NCBI GenBank assembly: GCA_027493405.1
Contig: JAOSKV010000006.1
Coordinates: 38,694-102,693 of the forward strand
Source: FEB-22 sp003105195
GTDB taxonomy: Bacteria; Pseudomonadota; Alphaproteobacteria; Rhizobiales; Xanthobacteraceae
DNA length: 64,000 nucleotides
Reading direction: 5' to 3'
Shown here: positions 26,007 to 34,571 of the stretch, one piece after another
Layout: each line of letters starts with the position of its first letter
How positions within the stretch are numbered: position 1 is the first letter of the stretch
Made by a program: the position numbers and the translations under genes
Notes under the pieces: generated by a model
Seen by the model: only the letters and a program-made list of their open reading frames with translations
Told to the model about the DNA's origin: nothing
The model's database searches: none

Positions 26007-27482
26007 ATGTTCGACTTCGAAAAACGTCTCCACGAGATCGGCCAGCAGACGGTCCTCTGCATCGGCGACCTGATGCTCGACGAGTTCGTCTATGGCGACG
26101 TCTCGCGCATCTCGCCGGAGGCCCCGGCGCCCGTGATCGCCGTGAAGCGCAGCGAGACCGTCGTCGGCGGCGCCGGCAACGTGGCGCGCAACGTGGCCGC
26201 GATCGGCGCGCGCTGCCTGTTCGTCGCCATGACGGGCGAGGACGATGCCGGGAACGCGCTGACCAAGGCGATCATGGCGGAGGGCGGCGTCACCGCCCAT
26301 CTGGTGGTCGACCCCTCGCGCGCGACCACGCGCAAGGTGCGCTTCGTCTCCGAGCATCATTCGACGCATCTGTTGCGCGCCGACTGGGAGGCCGCCACGC
26401 CGGCGAGCGCGGAGATCGAGGACATGCTGATCGCGACCGCGGCCGAGCTGATGCCGCGCGCCGGCGCGGTGGTGCTCTCGGACTACGCCAAGGGCGTGCT
26501 CACGCCGCGCGTGATCCGCGCCGTGATCGACGCCGCGCGCCGGCTCGGCAAGCCGGTGGTGGTCGACCCGAAAGGGCACGACTACGCGGTCTATCGCGGC
26601 GCCACCATGATCACGCCGAACCGCAAGGAGCTCGCCGAGGCGACGCGCCGCCGCGCGGTCACCGAGAACGAGGTGGCCGAGGCCGCCGCCGGCCTCGCCC
26701 GCAGCGTCGCGAGCGAGGCCGTGCTGGTCACGCGCAGCGAGGAGGGCATGACCCTGCACGTGGAGGGCGCGCCGCCCGTGCACGTGCCGGCCTATCCGGT
26801 GCGCGTGCGCGACGTCTCGGGCGCCGGCGATACCGTGGTGGCCGTGCTCGGCGTGCTGCTCGCCATGGGCGCGGACTTCGAGTCGGCGGCGCGCGCCGCC
26901 AATGCGGCGGCCGCCGTGGTGGTCGGCAAGCGCGGCACCGCCACCGTGACGGACGCGGAGCTGCGCCACCGCATCCTGCCGTCGGCACTGTTCGCGCCGG
27001 AGGAGAAGATCGTGTTCGACTGGGCCGTGCTCGACGAGCGCCTCGCCGAGTGGCGCCGGGCGGGCCTGCGCATCGGCTTCACCAACGGCTGCTTCGATCT
27101 CCTGCATCCGGGCCACGTGAAGGTGCTCGCCGACGCGCGCGCGGCCTGCGACCGCCTGGTGGTCGGCCTCAACAGCGACGCCTCGACGCGCCGGCTCAAG
27201 GGCGACGGGCGGCCGATCCAGACCGAGCAGGCGCGCGCCGAGGTGCTGGCCGCCATGGAGGCGGTCGACCTGGTGGTCGTGTTCGGCGAGGACACGCCGC
27301 TCGAGCTGATCCGGCGCGTGCGGCCCTCGGTGCTGGTCAAGGGCGGCGACTACAAGCCCGATGAGGTGGTCGGCCGCGAGATCGTGGAGGCCGCGGGCGG
27401 CGAGGTCGTGCTGGTCGGGCTCGTCCCCGGGCACAGCACCACCGGAATGGTCACGCGCTCGCGCAAGCCCGCCAAGGTCTGA
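26007..27482 (+). CDS. hldE: Bifunctional D-beta-heptose-7-phosphate kinase / heptose-1-phosphate adenylyltransferase HldE
   Basis: Makes ADP-heptose for the LPS core in the cytoplasm. The 491-residue protein has an N-terminal ribokinase-like kinase domain (about 1-330: GDLMLDEFVYGDVSRISPEA, VGGAGNVARNVAAIGA, VSGAGDTVVAVL with the catalytic Asp). The C-terminal nucleotidyltransferase domain (about 350-491) has NGCFDLLHPGHVK, GLNSDAS, LVKGGDY and GHSTTGMV. Length and domain order match HldE. ATG 26007 lies two bases after the true hldD stop, so hldD and hldE form one operon, followed six bases later by an FkbM-type gene. Confidence 0.93.
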   Translation: MFDFEKRLHEIGQQTVLCIGDLMLDEFVYGDVSRISPEAPAPVIAVKRSETVVGGAGNVARNVAAIGARCLFVAMTGEDDAGNALTKAIMAEGGVTAHLVVDPSRATTRKVRFVSEHHSTHLLRADWEAATPASAEIEDMLIATAAELMPRAGAVVLSDYAKGVLTPRVIRAVIDAARRLGKPVVVDPKGHDYAVYRGATMITPNRKELAEATRRRAVTENEVAEAAAGLARSVASEAVLVTRSEEGMTLHVEGAPPVHVPAYPVRVRDVSGAGDTVVAVLGVLLAMGADFESAARAANAAAAVVVGKRGTATVTDAELRHRILPSALFAPEEKIVFDWAVLDERLAEWRRAGLRIGFTNGCFDLLHPGHVKVLADARAACDRLVVGLNSDASTRRLKGDGRPIQTEQARAEVLAAMEAVDLVVVFGEDTPLELIRRVRPSVLVKGGDYKPDEVVGREIVEAAGGEVVLVGLVPGHSTTGMVTRSRKPAKV

Positions 27483-27487
27483 AGGGG

Positions 27488-28207
27488 ATGCGCGCGATCT
27501 TCCCGCCCGACCTCGAGAACGCGCTCAAGGAATCCTTCTTCGCGGGCGTGACGCGCGGCTTCTTCGTGGAGGTCGGCGCCAACGATCCCGAACTCCTGTC
27601 GCAGACCTTCCACCTCGAGCAGCGCGGCTGGACCGGCGTGCTGGTGGAGCCGCAACCCGAGCTCGCGGCGCGCCTCGCCGCGGCGCGCAAGGCGAAGGTC
27701 TTCGCGGTCGCCTGCTCCTCGCCGGCGAATGCCGGCAAGACGCTGACCCTGCACCTCGCCGGGATCCATTCCTCGTTCGACCCCAACCTGAACCTCGCGA
27801 CCGAGCGCCCGGTCGGCGCGATCGAGGTGCCGGTGCGCACCCTCGACGACATCCTGGCGGAGGCGGGCGCGCCGACGCCGCTCGACCTCGTCTCGATCGA
27901 CATCGAGGGCCACGAGATCGAGGCGCTCGAGGGCTTCGACCTCGCGCGCTGGGCCCCGCGGCTCCTGCTGATCGAGGACCTCGCGATGGACCTGCGGCTG
28001 CACCGCTACCTCACGGGGCGCGGCTATCGCTGGTTCCGGCGCACCGGGCTCAACAACTGGTATGTGCCGGCGGCGAGCCCGGCGCGCGCGGACCTGCAGG
28101 GCTGGCTGCAGTTCTTCCGCAAGTACTATCTCGGCATGCCGTTCCGGCATTGGCGCGAGGCCTCCCGCCGCATCCGCCTGAACCGGCGCGAAGCACGGAG
28201 GCGATAA
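27488..28207 (+). CDS. FkbM-family SAM-dependent methyltransferase
   Basis: A 239-residue methyltransferase of the FkbM family. The SAM-binding start reads FFVEVGANDPELLSQTF, then WTGVLVEPQPELA, VPVRTLDDIL and the family's SIDIEGHEIEALEG. Such enzymes O-methylate sugars or other small groups; in an LPS cluster, methylation of a core or O-antigen sugar is likely (inference). It is six bases after hldE and fourteen before a glycosyltransferase, so it belongs to the same transcription unit. No membrane segment is evident. Confidence 0.83.
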   Translation: MRAIFPPDLENALKESFFAGVTRGFFVEVGANDPELLSQTFHLEQRGWTGVLVEPQPELAARLAAARKAKVFAVACSSPANAGKTLTLHLAGIHSSFDPNLNLATERPVGAIEVPVRTLDDILAEAGAPTPLDLVSIDIEGHEIEALEGFDLARWAPRLLLIEDLAMDLRLHRYLTGRGYRWFRRTGLNNWYVPAASPARADLQGWLQFFRKYYLGMPFRHWREASRRIRLNRREARRR

Positions 28208-28221
28208 CCGGGGGGACCGAC

Positions 28222-28998
28222 ATGAGCGAGAGCCAGGAGGTGCGCAGCCGGGCGCGGCTCAGCGCCATCATCATCACCAAGGACGAGGCCGCGAATATCG
28301 GCGCGTGCCTCGAGAGCCTGGCGTTCTGCGACGAGCGGGTCGTGCTCGATTCCGGCAGCACCGACGGCACCCTGATGATCGCGCGCGAGAAGGGCGCCCG
28401 GGTGAATTTCCACGCCTGGCAGGGCTTCGGCGCCCAGAAGAACCACGCCCTGTCGCTCGCGCGCGGCGACTGGGTGCTCTCGATCGACGCCGACGAGCGC
28501 GTGACGCCCGAGCTCGCCGCGGCGATCCAAGCCGCGATCGGCAAGGAGGGGATGGACGGCTACACGATCCAGCGGCGCTCGAGCTTCTGCGGGCGCATGA
28601 TGCGGCAATCGGGCTGGTCGCGCGACCGGGTGCTGCGCCTGTTCCGTCGCGGCAAGGCGCGCTTCTCCGACGACCTCGTGCACGAGCGCGTGGTCTGCGA
28701 AGGCCCGGTCGGCCGCATCGACGCGCCGCTGCTGCACCATCCGGTCCGCCGCCTCGAGGACGCGATCCGGCGCATGGATTCCTACTCGACGCTGGGCGCG
28801 CAGCAGATCATCGCCTCCGGCCGCCCGGTCTCGTTCCTGACCGGCATCGTGCGCGGCGGCTTCGCGTTCCTGCGCGTCTACGTGCTGCAGCTCGGCTTTC
28901 TCGACGGCGCGGCCGGGTTCCTGCTCGCCGTTGCCAACATGGAAGGGACCTACTACCGCTACATGAAGGCGTGGCTCGAAAGGCAGAAGCTTGGCTGA
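28222..28998 (+). CDS. Glycosyltransferase family 2 (WaaE/KdtX-like)
   Basis: A 258-residue GT2 enzyme similar to LPS-core beta-glucosyltransferases of the WaaE type. It shows LSAIIITKDEAANIGACLES, VVLDSGSTDGT, GFGAQKNHALSLARGDWVLS and the metal-binding IDADERVTPEL (DAD). A C-terminal hydrophobic region around FLTGIVRGGFAFLRVYVLQL anchors it to the inner membrane. It probably transfers a hexose to the inner core. ATG 28222 follows a GGGGGA site. The stop overlaps the start of the next glycosyltransferase by eight bases. Confidence 0.85.
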   Translation: MSESQEVRSRARLSAIIITKDEAANIGACLESLAFCDERVVLDSGSTDGTLMIAREKGARVNFHAWQGFGAQKNHALSLARGDWVLSIDADERVTPELAAAIQAAIGKEGMDGYTIQRRSSFCGRMMRQSGWSRDRVLRLFRRGKARFSDDLVHERVVCEGPVGRIDAPLLHHPVRRLEDAIRRMDSYSTLGAQQIIASGRPVSFLTGIVRGGFAFLRVYVLQLGFLDGAAGFLLAVANMEGTYYRYMKAWLERQKLG

Positions 28999-29851
28999 GC
29001 TGATCTCGATCATCGTCGCGACCTACAACCGGCCCGATGCGCTCGACGCGGTCCTGCGCGGCCTCTCGCGCCAGGGCGACCGCGGCTTCGAGATCGTGGT
29101 GGCGGACGACGGCTCCGGGCCCGCGACGCGCCAGGTCGCGGAGTCGTGGGAGACGCGCGCGGGGGTGCCGGTCCGGCACGTGTGGCACGAGGATCGCGGC
29201 TTCCGCCTCGCCGAGATCCGCAACCGCGCGATCGCGGCGAGCCGCGGCGAGGTCTGCGTGTTCCTCGACGGCGACAGCATTCCGCGTCCCGGCTTCGTCG
29301 CGGCGCATCGCCGGCTCGCCGAGCCGGGCTGGTTCGTGGCCGGCAACCGCGTGCTGCTCTCGCAGGGCCTGACCGAGCGCGTGCTGCGCGAGGGCGCGAC
29401 GCCGGAGCTGTGGCGCCTCGGCGACTGGATCGCGGCACGGCGCGCCGGCGACGTCAATCGGCTCGGGCCGGTCCTCACCCTGCCGCTCGGGCCGCTGCGG
29501 CGCCTGCGCGCGCGCGCCTGGGAAGGCGCACGCGGCGGCAATCTCGCGATCCGCAGGGCCGATCTCCTGCGCGTCGACGGCTTCGATGCCGAGTTCAGCG
29601 GCTGGGGCCTCGAAGACTCCGACGTCATCGTGCGCCTCCTCCGCAGCGGCACGCGGCGCAAGGACGGGTGGTTCGCGACCGGCGTCGTGCATCTGTGGCA
29701 TCCCGAGCACGACCGCGCGCGCCTCGCCGGGAACCGCGCCCGGCTCGACGAGGTGATCGGCGCCGACCGGGTGCGCGCGCTGCGCGGCATCTCGGCGCTC
29801 GAGGAGACCGGCACGCTGCCCCAGGACGCGGCGCCGAGGCGTGCCGGATGA
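28991..29851 (+). CDS. Glycosyltransferase family 2 with galactosyltransferase-like C-terminal motif
   Basis: A 286-residue GT2 protein starting at TTG 28991 (AAAGGCAG upstream). The GT-A core reads ISIIVATYNRPDALDAVL, VVADDGSG, EDRGFRLAEIRNRAIAAS and VFLDGDSIPRPGF. The second half has GGNLAIRRADLLRVDGFD and WGLEDSDVIVRLL, as in glycosyltransferases carrying the Glyco_transf_7C domain. The acceptor is unknown; core or O-antigen decoration is likely from context. It overlaps the preceding gene by 8 bases and the O-antigen ligase gene by 4 bases. Confidence 0.84.
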   Translation: MAELISIIVATYNRPDALDAVLRGLSRQGDRGFEIVVADDGSGPATRQVAESWETRAGVPVRHVWHEDRGFRLAEIRNRAIAASRGEVCVFLDGDSIPRPGFVAAHRRLAEPGWFVAGNRVLLSQGLTERVLREGATPELWRLGDWIAARRAGDVNRLGPVLTLPLGPLRRLRARAWEGARGGNLAIRRADLLRVDGFDAEFSGWGLEDSDVIVRLLRSGTRRKDGWFATGVVHLWHPEHDRARLAGNRARLDEVIGADRVRALRGISALEETGTLPQDAAPRRAG

Positions 29852-31089
29852 GCCTCGCTCTGGCGGCGCGGCTCGATCGGGCGCAAATCGCGCTCGCCGC
29901 CGACGTGGCGGCCGCGCTGCTGGCGGTGTCGCTGCCCTGGTCGACCTCGGCGACCGGGATCCTGGCGGTGCTCTGGCTGGTGCTGCTCCTGCCGACACTC
30001 GACCTGCCAAGAGCGCGCGCGGCGTTCGGGGAGCCGGCTGCCGTGCTGCCGGTGCTGCTGTGGGGGCTCGCGATCCTCGGCCTTCTCTGGGGCGATGTCG
30101 CCTGGATGGAGCGGCTCGCGGGCGTCGGCGGCTACAACAAGCTCCTGGCGCTTCCGCTGCTGATCCTGCAATTCCGGCACTCGCCGCGCGGTCACTGGGT
30201 GCTCGCCGGATTCGTCGCCTCCGCGGTGGCGCTCGCCGCGCTCTCCTGGCTCCTGGTGCTGCTGCCCGGCCTGCCCTGGCGCGGCAAGGACCCTGGAATT
30301 CCGGTCAAGGACTACCTCTCGCAGAGCGCCTTCTGCATGATCGCGGGTTTCGCCCTGCTCGGTGCCGCGGTCGATCTGTGGCGCCGCGGGCGCGTCCGAC
30401 TCGCGTGCGGCGCGGCGCTGCTCGCCGCCGTGCTCATCGCCAACATCGTCTATGTGGCGACCGGCCGCACCGCGCTGGTGGTGATCCCGATCCTGATGCT
30501 GCTGCTCGCCGGCAAGGCCTTCGGCTGGCGCGGCATGATCGGCGCCGCCGTGATCGGCGCGGCGCTCGCGAGCCTCGCTTGGGCCTCCTCGCCCTATTTG
30601 CGCGAGCGGGTGCTGAAGGTCTTCGACGAAGTGCAGGCCTATCGCACCCAGGATGCGATCACGTCCTCGGGCCTGCGCCTGGAGTTCTGGCGGAAGTCCG
30701 TCGGCTTCGTCGCGCAGGCGCCGGTGCTCGGTCACGGCACCGGCACGATGCCGGACCGGTTCCGCCGCGCGGCGCTGGAAGGGGGCGGCGCAGCGTCGGT
30801 CGCCGCGGTCAATCCGCACAACCAGTATCTCGCGGTGGCGATCGAGCTCGGCCTCGTCGGCGCCGCCGTGCTCGTCGCCATGTGGCTCGCGCATCTCGCC
30901 CTGTTCCTGGGCGGCGGGCTGCCGGCCTGGACCGGGCTGGTGATCGTCGTCCAGAACATGGTCTCGGGCGCCTTCAACTCGCATCTGTTCGACTTCACGC
31001 ACGGATGGATCTACGTGGTCGGGGTCGGCGTGGCGGCCGGCATGGTGCTGCGCGCGCGTGCGCCGGCCGCCGGCGTGCCGGCGGCGTGA
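29848..31089 (+). CDS. O-antigen ligase-family membrane protein (WaaL-like)
   Basis: A 413-residue polytopic membrane protein with about ten to twelve hydrophobic helices. The family's periplasmic loop reads LRLEFWRKSVGFVAQAPVLG, then GHGTGTMPDRF and VNPHNQYLAVAIELGLVG, with the conserved Arg and His of Wzy/WaaL ligases. WaaL joins undecaprenyl-linked O-antigen to lipid A-core in the periplasm. Wzy polymerase is the alternative; position inside a core-synthesis operon favours ligase. The start overlaps the upstream stop (ATGA). Confidence 0.82.
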   Translation: MSLALAARLDRAQIALAADVAAALLAVSLPWSTSATGILAVLWLVLLLPTLDLPRARAAFGEPAAVLPVLLWGLAILGLLWGDVAWMERLAGVGGYNKLLALPLLILQFRHSPRGHWVLAGFVASAVALAALSWLLVLLPGLPWRGKDPGIPVKDYLSQSAFCMIAGFALLGAAVDLWRRGRVRLACGAALLAAVLIANIVYVATGRTALVVIPILMLLLAGKAFGWRGMIGAAVIGAALASLAWASSPYLRERVLKVFDEVQAYRTQDAITSSGLRLEFWRKSVGFVAQAPVLGHGTGTMPDRFRRAALEGGGAASVAAVNPHNQYLAVAIELGLVGAAVLVAMWLAHLALFLGGGLPAWTGLVIVVQNMVSGAFNSHLFDFTHGWIYVVGVGVAAGMVLRARAPAAGVPAA

Positions 31090-31095
31090 CGCGCC

Positions 31096-32184
31096 ATGCA
31101 ACGGATCGTGCTTCCGCCCCGCTCCCGCATCCTGGTGGTCGCCCTGCGTCGGCTCGGCGACGTGCTGCTCACGACGCCGCTGATCCGCAGCCTCAAGCGC
31201 GCCTTTCCGGACGCCGCGGTCGATGCCCTGGTGTTCGCCGGCACCGAGGGCATCCTCGCGGGGAATCCCGATCTCGCCGGGGTCGTCACCATGCCGGCGC
31301 GTCCGGGCGCAGGGGAAGGCCTCGCGCTCGCGCGCAGGCTCTGGCGGCGCTACGACCTCGCGGTCTCGACCCAGTCGGGCGACCGGCCGACATGGTTCGC
31401 CTGGGCGGCGGGCCGCGTCAGCGCCGGCCCGGTCGAGGGCCGACGGCTCGGCGCCCGCCTCAAGGCCCTGGCGCTCGACCGCGCGGTCGCGGCCGACGGC
31501 AACCGGCATCGCGTCGCCGAGGTCCTGGCGCTCGCGGAGGCGCTCGGCGTCGCGCCGGTGGGCGAGGTGGTCGCGCCGTCGGGGTCGCTGCGCGCGGAGC
31601 TTCGCCCGGGACGGCGCTACGCTGTCGTCCATGCCGAGCCGATGTTCCGCTACAAGCGCTGGACCGAGGCCGGATGGCGCGCGCTCGCGGCGGCGCTCGC
31701 GGCGCGCGGCCTCGCCGTGGTCGCGACCGGCGCGCCCTCCGACCGCGAGCGGCTGGACGGCCTGTGGCACGACACCGAGGTGATGCGTCGCGACGGCGCG
31801 CTCACCTGGGGCGAGCTCGCGACGCTGATCCGCGAGGCCGCGGTCTATGTCGGGCCCGACACCTCGGTGACGCATCTTGCGGCCGCGACCGGCGCGCCGA
31901 CCGTCGCGCTCTACGGGCCGACCGATCCGCGGCTGTGGGGACCCTGGCCGGAGCGCGGCCTCGACGCGCCCTGGGCGGCGGCCGGCACGATCCAGCGCCG
32001 CGGCAATGCCTGGCTGGTGCAGAACCCGCTGCCGTGCCTGCCGTGCCAGCAGGAAGGCTGCCTGCGGCGCATCGACAGCCACAGCCAGTGCCTCGACGAG
32101 CTCTCGGTCGAGCAGGTGCTGCGCGCCGTGGATCAGGCGCTCGCGGGCGAGGGCGCGGGGCTGGCGCCGGCGTCACCCTCCTGA
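31096..32184 (+). CDS. Glycosyltransferase family 9 (heptosyltransferase-like)
   Basis: A 362-residue GT9 enzyme, third of its family here. It shows ILVVALRRLGDVLLTTPLIR at the N-terminus, AVVHAEPMFRYKRWTEAGW and YVGPDTSVTHLAAATGAPTV in the C-terminal donor domain. The tail has Cys-rich PLPCLPCQQEGCLRR, as in heptosyltransferase II/III proteins. It may add a third core heptose, such as a WaaQ-type branch (inference). It follows the ligase gene by six bases and overlaps the convergent WecA-like gene by twelve bases at its 3' end. Confidence 0.83.
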   Translation: MQRIVLPPRSRILVVALRRLGDVLLTTPLIRSLKRAFPDAAVDALVFAGTEGILAGNPDLAGVVTMPARPGAGEGLALARRLWRRYDLAVSTQSGDRPTWFAWAAGRVSAGPVEGRRLGARLKALALDRAVAADGNRHRVAEVLALAEALGVAPVGEVVAPSGSLRAELRPGRRYAVVHAEPMFRYKRWTEAGWRALAAALAARGLAVVATGAPSDRERLDGLWHDTEVMRRDGALTWGELATLIREAAVYVGPDTSVTHLAAATGAPTVALYGPTDPRLWGPWPERGLDAPWAAAGTIQRRGNAWLVQNPLPCLPCQQEGCLRRIDSHSQCLDELSVEQVLRAVDQALAGEGAGLAPASPS

Positions 32185-33204
32185 CTTGCCGCGCGCGAAT
32201 CGTGCCAACGTCAGGCCGACGAGCATGCCGCCGGCCGCGAGCGCGGCGAGGGACGTCGCGGCTTCGGGCCGCGCGACGCTGACGATGGCGAGGGCGACAA
32301 GCAGCAGGTTCAAGACGAAGATGTGCGTCACGATCTTGCTCACCGTGAAGCCGCGATCGGTCGCGCGCTGATAGAAATGGGAGCGGTGCGCCTGCCAGAA
32401 GGGCTCGCGTGCGATCAAGCGCCGGGCGAGGGTGAGGCTCGCATCCGCGAGATAGTAGAGCGGCAGCAGGAGCGCGGCCGCGATATGGCCGTTGAAGGCC
32501 AATCCGAGCAGGAGAAAGCCGAGCAGGAGGCCGATCGGCAGGCTGCCGACGTCGCCGAGGAACAGCGCGGCGACCGGGCGGTTCGACGGCGCGAAGCCGA
32601 GCGTCGCGCCGAGCAGCGCGGCGGCGAGCAGCATCGCCTCGAACGGGACGGCGCCGAGCCAGCCCAGCAGCAGCAGGCCGCCGGTGACCGGCACGACCTC
32701 CGCGACCGTGATCCAGTCGATGCCGTCCATGAAGTTCACGAGATTGACGAACCAGACGCCGGCGATCACCAGCAGGAGCCGCTCGAGAACCAGGGGCAGG
32801 GCCGGGACGAGCCGGAGCTCCTGCGGCACCATCGCGATCACCAGGGCGACCGCGGCGAACTGAGCCAGCAGGCGCGGGGCCGCCGGCAGGGTGCGGATGT
32901 CGTCGACCGCGCCGACCACCGCGAGCAGGAGCACGCCGGCCGTCAGGGCCAGGTATTGCGGCAGACCCGCATGCCAGTCCGTGGTGGAGAGCAGGATCGC
33001 CGACCACGCGACGACAAGCGTCGCGGCGATCACGGCGGCGCCGCCGCCCTGCGGCGTCGGCTCGCGATGCGACGAGCGCGCATTGGGGCGCGCCATGGCG
33101 TAGCGCCGAAACAGCGGACGCAAGGCCGCGATCAGGGCCGCGCTCGCCGCGCACGCCACCACGAGCACGACAAGGATTGACCAGATCCCACCCGCGCCAT
33201 CCAC
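32173..33204 (-). CDS. WecA/MraY-family undecaprenyl-phosphate sugar-1-phosphate transferase
   Basis: A 343-residue polytopic enzyme starting O-antigen or other glycan synthesis by moving a sugar-1-phosphate onto undecaprenyl phosphate. Conserved blocks: SSHREPTPQGGG, AVVGAVDDIRTLP (the DD pair), FVNLVNFMDGIDWI and ALFLGDVGSLPIG, plus a C-terminal His motif AHRSHFYQRA. About ten hydrophobic helices. It is closest in look to WbpL/WecA relatives that use N-acetylated amino sugars. The gene runs opposite to its neighbours and overlaps the upstream convergent gene. Confidence 0.86.
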   Translation of the reverse strand: MDGAGGIWSILVVLVVACAASAALIAALRPLFRRYAMARPNARSSHREPTPQGGGAAVIAATLVVAWSAILLSTTDWHAGLPQYLALTAGVLLLAVVGAVDDIRTLPAAPRLLAQFAAVALVIAMVPQELRLVPALPLVLERLLLVIAGVWFVNLVNFMDGIDWITVAEVVPVTGGLLLLGWLGAVPFEAMLLAAALLGATLGFAPSNRPVAALFLGDVGSLPIGLLLGFLLLGLAFNGHIAAALLLPLYYLADASLTLARRLIAREPFWQAHRSHFYQRATDRGFTVSKIVTHIFVLNLLLVALAIVSVARPEAATSLAALAAGGMLVGLTLARFARGKSGG

Positions 33205-33287
33205 GAATTCCCTCCAAGCGCCCCGGCGGCACTGGTCGCCAGTGCCGGCCTTTTAGGATAAACGGAGCGGCCACGTCGATCCTTCTC

Positions 33288-34409
33288 ATGCCCAAGCTGC
33301 TCTATCTCGTCACCGAGGACTGGTTCTTCGTCTCGCATTTCCTGCCGATGGCGCGCGCGGCGCGCGCGGCGGGCCTGGAGGTCGTGGTGGCGACACGCCT
33401 GCGCGAGCAGGCGACGGGGATCGCCGCGGAGGGCTTCCGCACGGTCTCGCTCGAGAGCGAGCGCCGCAGCCTCGGGCCGATCGAGATCGGCCGCAGTATC
33501 GCCCGCATGGCCGCGATCGTGCGCGCCGAGCGGCCCGACATCGTGCACTGCATCGCGCTGCGCATGGTGGCGCTGGGCGGGCTCGCCGCGAAGGCGGCCG
33601 GCGCCAGGGCGCTGGTGCTGGCGCCGACCGGGCTCGGCCATCTCTGGATCGAGAACGGGCCCGTCGAGCGGATCGGCCGCGCCGCGACGCGCGCCGTGGT
33701 CGGCCGCTGGCTGCGCGGACCGCGTACACGCTATCTGTTCGAGAACCGCGATGATCCACGCGAGTTCGGGCTCGATCCGGACGGGCCCGACGTGACGCTG
33801 ATCGGCGGGGCGGGCGTGGCGGCGGACGCCGCCGCTCCGACTGCCGAGCCGCCGGCGCCGCCGCTGCGGGTCGCGGTCGTCTCCCGCATGCTGCGGCCGA
33901 AGGGAATCGCGGAGGCGGTCGCCGCCGCGCGGCGCGCGCGCGAGCTCGGCGCGGCCGTGGAGCTCAGCCTCTACGGCACGCCCGATCCCTCCAACCGCCG
34001 CTCGTGCAGCGAGGCCGAGCTGCGCGCCTGGTCGGCAGAGCCGGGCGTCGCATGGCGCGGCCGCACCGACGACGTCGCGGGGGTCTGGCGCGGGCACCAC
34101 GTCGCGATGCTGCTCAGCTATCGCGAGGGCACGCCGCGCAGCCTGGTCGAGGCAGCGGCGGCCGGGCGGCCGATCGTGGCGACCGACGTGCCGGGATGCC
34201 GCGAGGTGGTGCGCGACGGAATCGAAGGCCTCCTGGTGCCGGCGCGCGACACGGAGCAGGCCGCCCAGGCGCTGGTGCGGCTCGCCGGCGATGCGGCGTT
34301 GCGCGCCCGGATGGGCGCGGCCGCCCATGCGCGCTTCCGGGCGGCCTTCACGGAGGAGGCGGTCGGCCGCGCGGTCACCGGGCTCTATCGGGAACTCCTG
34401 GCCCGATAG
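33288..34409 (+). CDS. Glycosyltransferase family 4/1 (GT-B)
   Basis: A 373-residue GT-B glycosyltransferase. The N-terminal half begins LLYLVTEDWFFVSHFLPMAR, resembling transferases that often accompany WecA-like enzymes. The C-terminal donor domain has VAVVSRMLRPKGIAEAVAAA, LLSYREGTPRSLVEAAAAGR and IVATDVPGCREVV, the GT4 signature with its E(x)7E motif. It probably adds the second sugar to the undecaprenyl-linked unit (inference from divergence with the WecA-like gene, 83 bases apart). ATG 33288 is chosen because the family starts right at this strand; an earlier in-frame start would add a basic leader. Confidence 0.83.
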   Translation: MPKLLYLVTEDWFFVSHFLPMARAARAAGLEVVVATRLREQATGIAAEGFRTVSLESERRSLGPIEIGRSIARMAAIVRAERPDIVHCIALRMVALGGLAAKAAGARALVLAPTGLGHLWIENGPVERIGRAATRAVVGRWLRGPRTRYLFENRDDPREFGLDPDGPDVTLIGGAGVAADAAAPTAEPPAPPLRVAVVSRMLRPKGIAEAVAAARRARELGAAVELSLYGTPDPSNRRSCSEAELRAWSAEPGVAWRGRTDDVAGVWRGHHVAMLLSYREGTPRSLVEAAAAGRPIVATDVPGCREVVRDGIEGLLVPARDTEQAAQALVRLAGDAALRARMGAAAHARFRAAFTEEAVGRAVTGLYRELLAR

Positions 34410-34571
34410 CTGTCGAGAACCGGGCCGCCGCGCGTGCAGGCGCACGCGCAAGCCTATAGAGTGCCGAGTCGGACACGGACGCATTGACCGCGCGGCGCGG
34501 ATGCGGTCTTACGGCCCGAAAGCTCTCGTCGCCGGTCGCGCAACGACTACGTATTTTTCCCGAGGGTGCCC

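Noticed and set aside
24903..27482. HldD-HldE fusion protein
   Set aside because: The joining segment is the HldD C-terminus read out of frame; a one-base shift restores both separate genes and the normal stop.
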